Shown piece by piece: positions 1-4,674 of a DNA stretch of 5,058 nucleotides. Position 1 is the first letter of the stretch; every line of letters starts with the position of its first letter. The notes beneath the pieces were generated by a model. That model was not told the DNA's origin. It saw nothing but the letters and a program-made list of their open reading frames with translations, and made no database searches. The stretch comes from Candidatus Cloacimonadota bacterium. GTDB lineage: Bacteria > Cloacimonadota > Cloacimonadia > JGIOTU-2. The DNA lies in contig DAOVPZ010000098.1 in the NCBI GenBank assembly GCA_030628975.1, positions 1 through 5,058 of the forward strand, in the 5' to 3' direction. The translations under genes were made by a program, and so were the position numbers.

Positions 1-828
1 CTGGCACATATTTCTCGTTCTGATGAATTTCAAAATGCCTTTAGAGCTGCAACCGTTCACGATTTTTTCAACATTATAGCTGTTGTTATACTTTTACCTT
101 TGGAAATATGTTTTCATATAATTGAAAAGAGTTCTGTGACTCTTACAAATTTTTTGGTTTCCACAAATTTGAAAGGTGTAGAGTTTAAAAGTCCTATAGC
201 AGCAATTACAAAACCTGTTGTCCACTTCTTATTTAATCCCAAATATACTGAATCACCAGCTGACGGAGGACTTTTACAGAAGCTGTTATCTCCCCAACTT
301 GCAAAATTTGTTATTCTTGCAATTGCCTTATTCTTTTTGTTTATTGCTTTGAAATATATGGTGAAAATACTGCGCCTGCTTGTTGTAAACAGAGTGGAAA
401 GGTTCTTCAGCAATGTTATTTTTCGCAATGGACTTTTAGCTTTACTATTTGGTTTGATATTAACTGCAATTGTGCAGAGCAGTTCTATAACAACTTCTCT
501 GGTTGTACCTCTTGCTGGAGCAGGGATATTGACAATTTATCAGGTTTTACCATATACAGTCGGAGCAAATATTGGAACTACTGTTACTACTCTTTTGGCT
601 GCGCTGGCAACTGGTAGTATACCTGCTTTGATAGTAGCAATTTCACATTTCTGTTTTAATGTATTTGGAATGGTAATTATTATGCCAGTCAAAACAGTTC
701 GTCACATTCCAATTGGAGCATCTGTGATATTATCAAAAATAATTATAAAAAATAAAATATATCCTATTCTTTTTATTTTGATTACTTTTTTTGCGATTCC
801 GATTTTCATTTTGTTGCTAACTAAATAG
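1..828 (+). CDS. Na+/phosphate cotransporter family protein (NptA/PF02690-like), 5' partial
   Basis: This is an inner-membrane sodium-dependent phosphate symporter of the Na/Pi cotransporter (SLC34/NptA-like) family. The reading frame is open from base 1 and gives 275 residues before the TAG stop, so the true start and the first inverted-repeat half lie upstream. What remains begins with the family segment FRAATVHDFFN (residues 14-24) and a membrane helix ending in LLPLE. A polar stretch follows (about 45-100), then hydrophobic helices near 101-120, 143-158, 164-182, 207-230 and 252-272. The second copy of the substrate-binding signature is intact: QSSSITTS at 159-166 and GANIGTTVTTLLAAL at 188-202. 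The protein stops right after the last helix with no C-terminal PhoU domain. In many relatives that domain is fused; here a separate PhoU-like gene lies downstream at 1472. Family assignment is secure, but transported ion and coupling are inferred from the family. Confidence 0.93.
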   Translation: MAHISRSDEFQNAFRAATVHDFFNIIAVVILLPLEICFHIIEKSSVTLTNFLVSTNLKGVEFKSPIAAITKPVVHFLFNPKYTESPADGGLLQKLLSPQLAKFVILAIALFFLFIALKYMVKILRLLVVNRVERFFSNVIFRNGLLALLFGLILTAIVQSSSITTSLVVPLAGAGILTIYQVLPYTVGANIGTTVTTLLAALATGSIPALIVAISHFCFNVFGMVIIMPVKTVRHIPIGASVILSKIIIKNKIYPILFILITFFAIPIFILLLTK

Positions 829-836
829 TGAGAATA

Positions 837-1049
837 ATGAGCAAGAAAATATTAGTTATGTCCAGATTAACCTCTTTGAGAAATTATGATAAAAGGTTTG
901 ATCTTGAATTCTGGTCAAAATTAGGAGTTGAAAAAAAATTTATCGCTACCTGGGAAATGACTCGTGAGGTTAATTTAATAAGAGGTAAGAATGGAACACA
1001 ATCCAGATTTCAAAGATCTTTTTCACTTATTAGAAAAAGAGAAAGTTAA
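837..1049 (+). CDS. small protein paired with nucleotidyltransferase, putative antitoxin
   Basis: This 70-residue, strongly basic, soluble protein has no membrane segment. Its core (residues 18-62) reads YDKRFDLEFWSKLG, then ATWEMTREVNLIRG, then a basic RFQRS tail. From memory, this pattern belongs to an unnamed family of short proteins encoded just upstream of MNT-type nucleotidyltransferases; I cannot name a Pfam entry. The ATG at 837 is chosen because a weak GTGAG (828-832) lies four bases upstream. A GTG at 828 in the same frame would add three residues, and an internal ATG at 858 has no ribosome-binding site. The gene starts eight bases after the transporter stop, and its last 59 bases overlap the nucleotidyltransferase gene in another frame. 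An antitoxin or accessory role is inferred only from this arrangement. It probably has no promoter of its own, since no intergenic space precedes it. Confidence 0.72.
   Translation: MSKKILVMSRLTSLRNYDKRFDLEFWSKLGVEKKFIATWEMTREVNLIRGKNGTQSRFQRSFSLIRKRES
981..986 (+). promoter_or_regulatory. ribosome-binding site of the nucleotidyltransferase gene, inside the upstream ORF
   Basis: AGAGGT lies four bases before the ATG at 991 and within codons of the small upstream gene. It supports the overlapping start at 991 over a later start, and shows that ribosomes translating the upstream gene pass directly through this initiation site. Confidence 0.6.
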
Positions 1050-1446
1050 GTATTTGATTGTAGGGGCTTATGCACTTATTTATTATGCGACCCCAAGATA
1101 TACGAAAGATATTGATATTTGGGTTAAACCCCAGCCTGAAAATATTAAAAAATTATGGATAGCATTAGAAGAATTTGGTGCTCCTTTAATAGATATAACT
1201 CCAGATGATTTTTTAAAGCCAGATATCATTTATCAGATAGGGATTGAACCAAATAGAATAGATATTCTAACCTCAATTCCTGGACTTGAATTTGATGCAG
1301 CCTGGAAGAATAAGGCATTAAGTAGTTATGCAGGTGAAGAAATTTATATATTAAGTTTGGATGATCTAATTAGATCAAAAGAAACAACAGATAGACCACA
1401 AGACAGGGTTGATCTAGAAATTTTGTCCGAAATAAAAAGGAAATGA
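991..1446 (+). CDS. MNT-type nucleotidyltransferase, putative toxin of a TA-like pair
   Basis: This 151-residue protein is a minimal nucleotidyltransferase-fold enzyme. The fold's catalytic signature is visible: a glycine turn (VGAYAL, residues 24-29), the acidic pair D40 and D42 in YTKDIDIW, and a likely third metal-binding aspartate, D91, in NRIDILTSI. The C-terminal part LSLDDLIRSK (121-130) plus DRPQDRVDLEIL (134-145) is typical of this family and suggests a complete protein. GA replaces the more usual GS or GG after the first motif, which I believe is normal in this subfamily. Family members are thought to transfer nucleotides to RNA or protein targets, often as toxins in toxin-antitoxin loci; the target here is unknown. 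The ATG at 991 has an AGAGGT site at 981-986 and lies inside the upstream small gene, so translation of the two is probably coupled. A role as housekeeping enzyme rather than toxin cannot be excluded. Confidence 0.85.
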   Translation: MEHNPDFKDLFHLLEKEKVKYLIVGAYALIYYATPRYTKDIDIWVKPQPENIKKLWIALEEFGAPLIDITPDDFLKPDIIYQIGIEPNRIDILTSIPGLEFDAAWKNKALSSYAGEEIYILSLDDLIRSKETTDRPQDRVDLEILSEIKRK

Positions 1447-1461
1447 AATAAAATTTTATTT
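1446..1461. repeat. 16-bp perfect AT-only palindrome between nucleotidyltransferase and PhoU genes
   Basis: AAATAAAATTTTATTT is a perfect inverted repeat that begins at the last base of the nucleotidyltransferase stop codon and ends one base before TGAGGT, the PhoU ribosome-binding site. It is made only of A and T, so as an RNA hairpin it would be weak. In DNA this AT-rich, one or two such palindromes are expected by chance in a window this size. It could be a binding site or nothing. Confidence 0.3.
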
Positions 1462-1471
1462 TGAGGTAAAA

Positions 1472-2143
1472 ATGCTAAAAGAAATTTTACGGCTTTTTAA
1501 AAAAAGCGATTTATTTATGGAAGCACATCAGGAAGCATGCCAGATGCTTAAAAGTGATAATCAAATGTTTGATAATGTTTGTGCAAAATTGCGAGGTCGT
1601 CCTATTCCTCATCCTGATGTCAACATATTTGATGAAGAAAAAAAGGTGGATAAAACGGAAAGAGCAATTCGCAAAAAGGTTCTTACTCATATCTCACTTT
1701 CAAATATAGCTGATACTCCTGGCAGTATTATTCTTATTGGTATTGTAATAGATTTGGAACGAATTGGGGATTATACTACAAATATTGCAGAACTATCCCA
1801 AGTGATTTCACAAAAATTAGAAGTTGGAGAGTTAGAAGATGAATTGCAAGATATTGAAAATAATATTGCAAAAATATTTGATGTTGTAACTTATGCTTTT
1901 GAGAGTTATGATAAGAAATCAGCTCAATCAGTAGCAAGTAAAACCTTGCCCCGTCACTGCGATGCTCTTCTAAAAAGACTGATGACAGAAGATCTGGAAT
2001 TGTCCCCACAAAATGCCGTTATATCCGCACTTTATATACGCTATCTGAAAAGAGTGGCATCCCATCTTATTAATGTGGCTACTACTTTGGTACAGCCGTT
2101 TGATAAGGTACGCTTCCTACCACAAAATAGTTCCAATAAATAA
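1472..2143 (+). CDS. PhoU-domain protein, likely partner of the Na/Pi cotransporter
   Basis: This 223-residue, all-helical cytoplasmic protein belongs to the PhoU family, whose members restrain phosphate uptake and, in classic cases, signal through the PhoR/PstSCAB system. The first three-helix repeat carries the metal-binding motif DLERIGDYTTNIAE (residues 94-107). The second repeat carries RYLKRVASHLINVATTL at 190-206, where canonical proteins have an ER-x-x-DH pattern. Here the acidic positions are K193 and S197, so the second metal site looks degenerate, perhaps a subfamily trait. The length is close to that of typical PhoU proteins. The ATG has a GAGGT site at 1463-1467. With no PstSCAB genes visible and a Na/Pi cotransporter upstream, its probable job is control of that transporter, replacing the PhoU domain fused to some relatives. 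The last residues are polar and probably disordered. Confidence 0.88.
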   Translation: MLKEILRLFKKSDLFMEAHQEACQMLKSDNQMFDNVCAKLRGRPIPHPDVNIFDEEKKVDKTERAIRKKVLTHISLSNIADTPGSIILIGIVIDLERIGDYTTNIAELSQVISQKLEVGELEDELQDIENNIAKIFDVVTYAFESYDKKSAQSVASKTLPRHCDALLKRLMTEDLELSPQNAVISALYIRYLKRVASHLINVATTLVQPFDKVRFLPQNSSNK

Positions 2144-2168
2144 ATCTTAAAATACTCAATAAAGGGTG

Positions 2169-3467
2169 ATGTATAAGAAAGTAATTGTAATTGGAGGAGG
2201 TCCTGCAGGTATGATTTCTGCAGGGAGAACTGCTGAATTAGGAGCGGATGTGATTCTTCTAGAAAAGATGAATAAATTAGGTCTTAAGCTCTCTTTAACA
2301 GGCAAGGGAAAATGCAATCTTACAAATACTGAACCTGATATCTCAACTTTTATTGAACATTATGGTAAAAACGGAAAGTTTCTTATTAATGCTTTTAAAA
2401 GATTCTTTAATAAAGACTTGATTAAATTATTTTCAACTTTAGATTTAAAACTTAAAGAAGAATCTGGCGGAAGGATTTATCCTTCTTCAGATAATTCGTG
2501 GTTAGTGGTTGATGCTTTAAAAAAGTATCTTCGGAAAAGTAATGTACAGGTTAAATTAGAACACCCGGTTAAAGAATTACTTCATTATAAGAATAAGATA
2601 GGTGGAGTTATTTCAAATAAAGGAAATTTTCTTTGTGATGCTGTTATCGTAGCTACCGGAGGAGCATCATATCCTCAAACCGGTTCAGAAGGTGATGGAT
2701 ATAGATTTGCTCGTCAAACTGGACATAAAGTTACTCCATTATATCCTGCTTTAGTTCCATTAAACATTAAATTCCCAATTATCCCCGTCCCCGCGGACGC
2801 GGGGATTATCGGGGAGCAAACAATTAAAGAATTATCTGGATTAAAATTGAAAAATGTTTCATTAGCTGCATATAATAATGATGAGAAATTAGCAGAAGAA
2901 TTTGGTGAGTTTTATTTTACTGATTTTGGTATTGATGGTTCAACTGCACTTAAATTAAGCAGTAAAATCAAAGAAGAAATTATGGAAACGGAACTCAGAA
3001 TCTGTATTGATTTGAAACCTGGATTAACAACTTCTCAACTTCATAATCGCATATTAAAAGAGATTGAGAATAATGGAAAAATGAATTTCAATACTTTGTT
3101 AAAGTCACTTTTACCAAAACAGATGATAATTACTTTTCAAAAATTTTGCAAAATTGATGGAAGCAAAAGGATTGCAGAAATCACAAAAAATGAAAGAGAA
3201 AGGATAGTTAATCTTTTAAAAAGCTTTCAACTTACCTTAACAGGCACCAGACCTCTTTCTGAAGCTATTATTACATCTGGAGGAGTAGATTTGAGCCAGA
3301 TTAATCAAAAGACAATGGAATCCAAAATTGTTTCAGGATTGTATTTTGCGGGAGAGGTTCTAGATATTGATGGAAACACTGGTGGATATAATTTGCAAGC
3401 TGCTTTTTCTACTGGATATTTAGCAGGTGAATCCGTATCAAAAAAGGAAACTAATGAAAAAAATTGA
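2169..3467 (+). CDS. BaiN/HI0933-like FAD-dependent oxidoreductase (PF03486), with in-frame palindromic insert
   Basis: This 432-residue flavoprotein belongs to the HI0933 (YhiN/BaiN/RdsA) family, cytoplasmic FAD enzymes of mostly unsettled substrate. The N-terminal Rossmann motif is VIVIGGGPAGMISAG (residues 5-19). Next come the family block LSLTGKGKCNLTNT (41-54), GGRIYPSSDNS (100-110), the second nucleotide motif VATGGASYPQTGSEGDG (161-177), the beta-rich domain with FGEFYFTDFGIDGS (245-258), and the C-terminal FAD block TSGGVDLSQI (369-378) with LYFAGEVLDIDGNTGGYNLQ (391-410). All expected blocks are present and the length is normal to slightly long. An extra segment at residues about 203-216 lies between PALVPL and KELSGLKLKNVSL, where relatives are usually shorter. 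The ATG at 2169 is preceded by AAAGGG at 2161-2166, unusually close; a GTG at 2166 is the only alternative because TAA at 2160 closes the frame. The 3' end overlaps the PHP gene by 14 nt. Confidence 0.93.
   Translation: MYKKVIVIGGGPAGMISAGRTAELGADVILLEKMNKLGLKLSLTGKGKCNLTNTEPDISTFIEHYGKNGKFLINAFKRFFNKDLIKLFSTLDLKLKEESGGRIYPSSDNSWLVVDALKKYLRKSNVQVKLEHPVKELLHYKNKIGGVISNKGNFLCDAVIVATGGASYPQTGSEGDGYRFARQTGHKVTPLYPALVPLNIKFPIIPVPADAGIIGEQTIKELSGLKLKNVSLAAYNNDEKLAEEFGEFYFTDFGIDGSTALKLSSKIKEEIMETELRICIDLKPGLTTSQLHNRILKEIENNGKMNFNTLLKSLLPKQMIITFQKFCKIDGSKRIAEITKNERERIVNLLKSFQLTLTGTRPLSEAIITSGGVDLSQINQKTMESKIVSGLYFAGEVLDIDGNTGGYNLQAAFSTGYLAGESVSKKETNEKN
2782..2815. repeat. GC-rich palindromic element inserted in frame within the flavoprotein gene
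   Basis: In otherwise AT-rich coding DNA this 34-bp stretch is about three-quarters G+C and forms a nested hairpin. The inner stem TCCCCGCG (2788-2795) pairs with CGCGGGGA (2798-2805) across a two-base turn. The outer stem TCCCCG (2782-2787) pairs with CGGGGA (2810-2815), with TTAT unpaired on one side. It encodes residues 205-216 (IPVPADAGIIGE) using codons such as CCC, GTC, GCG and GGG, which are rare elsewhere in the window. Those residues fall where family relatives, as I remember them, pass directly from PALVPL to the KEL-GL-LKNV strand, so this looks like an insertion of roughly 13-15 codons. The reading frame is kept. Behaviour of this kind is known for protein-coding palindromic elements such as those of Rickettsia. 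No second copy is present in the window. Confidence 0.7.
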
Positions 3468-4284
3468 CCTACATATTCATACGACTTATTCTGATGGCAC
3501 TAAAACTCCAAAAGAGATAATGAAGGCAGTTCGAGATTTAGAATTTTCAACAATAGCCATAACTGACCATGATTGTGTTGATGGATACTTTGCAGCAAGG
3601 AAATATGCAAGAAAATATGATATTGAACTTATCCCTGCAGTAGAAATTAGTAGTTATTACCAGAATTATGATGTACATATTCTTGCTTATTTTATTGATA
3701 TTCATAATAAAAAATTAATTACTTTGCTAAATTTTATGCAAAAAGCAAGAGCCAAACGAGCTAAACAGATGTTAGAAAAATTAGAAAACTTTGATATATA
3801 TTTAACAATGAAACAAGTATATGAATTTGTCGGAAATAAGAAAGTTATCGGTCGTCCTCATATTGCTAATGCGATGCTTAAGAATGGTTTTATTGAAAAC
3901 TATGAAGAAGCTTATTATAAATATATTGGAAATGATTGTCCTGCGTATGTACGCAAACCAGCTTATACACCAGCAGAGATTTTTCAAATTATTAATGACG
4001 CTGGAGGACTATCAGTTCTGGCTCATCCAGGTGTTATTAAAAATGATTTTATCATCCCCGACTTAGTTGAATTAGGATTGAATGGTCTTGAAGTGTTCTA
4101 TCCCCTACATACTATTTATCAGAAAAATATTTATATAGAATTGGCTCATCGTTATAATCTACTTATAACTGGCGGTTCAGACTTTCATGGAAATAATAAA
4201 AAAAACAATGAATTAGGAAGAGTCACCCTTAAAGAAGAATATTTGGATAAACTCAAGTCAAAATTGAGAAAAATGACTGAATAA
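3454..4284 (+). CDS. PHP-domain phosphoesterase, RNase AM/TrpH-like (COG0613)
   Basis: This 276-residue protein is a metal-dependent PHP phosphoesterase. Family members include 5'-3' exoribonuclease AM (YciV/TrpH), which trims 5' ends of RNA, and 3',5'-nucleoside bisphosphate phosphatases. The predicted metal ligands are all visible: H7 and H9 in DLHIHTTYSDG with D14, D38-H39 in AITDHD, E64 in IPAVEIS, H75 in DVHILAYF, H136 in GRPHIANAML, H191 in VLAHPG, and D243 with H245 in GGSDFHG. The insert between about 85 and 190, with EAYYKYIGNDCPAYV, is typical of the subfamily. The active site therefore appears complete and the length is normal. The ATG at 3454 has AAGGA at 3444-3448, five bases away; an upstream in-frame GTG (3427) lacks a good site and would deepen the overlap. 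It starts within the last five codons of the flavoprotein gene, implying coupled translation. The precise substrate is inferred from the family. Confidence 0.92.
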   Translation: MKKIDLHIHTTYSDGTKTPKEIMKAVRDLEFSTIAITDHDCVDGYFAARKYARKYDIELIPAVEISSYYQNYDVHILAYFIDIHNKKLITLLNFMQKARAKRAKQMLEKLENFDIYLTMKQVYEFVGNKKVIGRPHIANAMLKNGFIENYEEAYYKYIGNDCPAYVRKPAYTPAEIFQIINDAGGLSVLAHPGVIKNDFIIPDLVELGLNGLEVFYPLHTIYQKNIYIELAHRYNLLITGGSDFHGNNKKNNELGRVTLKEEYLDKLKSKLRKMTE

Positions 4285-4289
4285 TTATA

Positions 4290-4320
4290 TGAAAGTAAAG
4301 ATATTGTATTCTTACTTTCA
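4290..4320. repeat. AT-rich hairpin after the PHP gene, possible weak terminator or mRNA end stem
   Basis: TGAAAGTAA (4290-4298) and TTACTTTCA (4312-4320) form a perfect nine-base-pair inverted repeat with a 13-base loop, five bases after the PHP stop codon. No T-run follows on either strand, so a classical intrinsic terminator is not supported. It may stabilise the 3' end of the upstream mRNA, or belong to the hairpin cluster that continues to 4362. Confidence 0.4.
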
Positions 4321-4347
4321 GCCAAAGGCTGATGAGCCTTAGGCTCA
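4319..4347. repeat. tandem small GC-richer hairpins (AGCC/GGCT type) in the intergenic space
   Basis: Two adjacent short inverted repeats sit here. CAGCC (4319-4323) pairs with GGCTG (4327-4331) around AAA. TGAGCC (4333-4338) pairs with GGCTCA (4342-4347) around TTA. The two halves resemble each other (AGCC-AAA-GGCT against AGCC-TTA-GGCT). They are richer in G+C than the surroundings, which gives the block the look of a small dispersed intergenic repeat. Whether it recurs in the genome cannot be seen from this window. Confidence 0.45.
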
Positions 4348-4363
4348 AATGAATAATTTGAGG
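4344..4363 (+). promoter_or_regulatory. inverted repeat covering the Shine-Dalgarno of the DUF6922-like gene
   Basis: CTCAAAT (4344-4350) and ATTTGAG (4356-4362) are perfect complements separated by GAATA. The right arm includes most of the ribosome-binding sequence TTGAGG (4358-4363) of the gene starting with TTG at 4369, five bases further on. In RNA the hairpin would hide this site. The left arm also overlaps the right arm of the preceding TGAGCC/GGCTCA hairpin, so the two stems cannot both form fully. In DNA the same symmetry could be an operator for an autoregulating antitoxin. Both uses are inference. Confidence 0.4.
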
Positions 4364-4368
4364 AAACC

Positions 4369-4674
4369 TTGGCAAAGAAATTACCAGAGTTTTTAAGAAA
4401 ATATTTTTGGGATGTAGATTTCGATAAACTGGATATGAATGTCTATCAAAAGTATATTATTGCTCGTATTCTTGAATATGGTGATAAAACTGCCATTAAT
4501 TGGCTGATGAAAAATTTTTCAAATACCCTAATTGTTAATACTCTAAAAATGAGTAGAGAATTAAGCGCTAAAAGTGCCAATTTCTGGGCATTTATGCTAA
4601 AAGTTAAAAAGGAGAAGATAAAATGTTTGAGCAAGTCCTTCCAGGAAACACGAAAGCAGTTCTGGCCTTATTAG
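4369..4674 (+). CDS. DUF6922-like protein, putative antitoxin of an AbiEii-type pair
   Basis: This 101-residue soluble, basic protein begins KLPEFLRKYFWDVDFDKLD (residues 4-22), continues YIIARILEYGDKTAINWLMK (29-48), and ends with SAKSANFWAFML (66-77), a CLSKS segment and a terminal FWPY. I recognise this as the DUF6922 pattern, short proteins found directly upstream of AbiEii-like nucleotidyltransferases and presumed to be antitoxins; the conserved C-terminal WP-aromatic end argues that the protein is complete and the overlap real. The start is TTG at 4369, with TTGAGG five bases upstream. It is the only credible start, because a stop at 4354 closes the frame and the next ATG (residue 23) would remove the conserved FWDVDF. 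A non-ATG start plus a hairpin over the binding site suggests limited or controlled translation. Its last 52 bases overlap the next gene. The biochemical function is unknown. Confidence 0.82.
   Translation: MAKKLPEFLRKYFWDVDFDKLDMNVYQKYIIARILEYGDKTAINWLMKNFSNTLIVNTLKMSRELSAKSANFWAFMLKVKKEKIKCLSKSFQETRKQFWPY
4609..4615 (+). promoter_or_regulatory. strong ribosome-binding site of the AbiEii-like gene inside the DUF6922 ORF
   Basis: AAGGAGA lies seven bases before the ATG at 4623. It is the best Shine-Dalgarno in the window and sits within the DUF6922-like coding sequence. It decides the start at 4623 and means that the downstream enzyme can be initiated by ribosomes already translating the upstream gene. 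Confidence 0.7.

Noticed and set aside
100..102. TTG as start of the cotransporter.
   Set aside because: The frame is open from base 1 and upstream codons encode the conserved FRAATVHDFFN segment, so the gene is truncated by the window edge.
114..428. Open frame on the minus strand opposite the cotransporter.
   Set aside because: It is fully antisense to a well-conserved membrane protein, has no recognisable motif and no ribosome-binding site.
828..830. GTG at 828 as start of the small putative antitoxin.
   Set aside because: No ribosome-binding site precedes it, whereas the ATG at 837 has at least a weak GTGAG nearby; the choice remains uncertain by three codons.
829..1471. Direct repeats flanking the first nucleotidyltransferase pair that would mark a transposition-like insertion.
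   Set aside because: Comparison of the two junctions by eye shows no convincing duplicated target or terminal inverted repeats.
2783..2814. Resemblance of the GC-rich palindrome to a type I-E-like CRISPR repeat.
   Set aside because: There is a single copy, no spacers, no cas genes, and the stretch lies inside an intact conserved reading frame.
4050..4060. ATCATCCCCG in the PHP gene as a second copy of the GC-rich palindromic element.
   Set aside because: It shares only a short C-run, lacks the inverted partner, and encodes residues that fit the family.
3821..4066. Second + strand open frame inside the PHP gene.
   Set aside because: It lies entirely within the conserved PHP coding region in another frame, with no motif; a shadow of the real gene.
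4264..4290. Promoter made of TTGAGA (4264-4269) and TTATAT (4285-4290) before the second module.
   Set aside because: Spacing is only 15 bases, both boxes are imperfect, and such matches are common in AT-rich DNA.
4290..4320. Intrinsic terminator after the PHP gene.
   Set aside because: The stem is AT-rich with a large loop and is not followed by a T-run on either strand; kept only as a hairpin.
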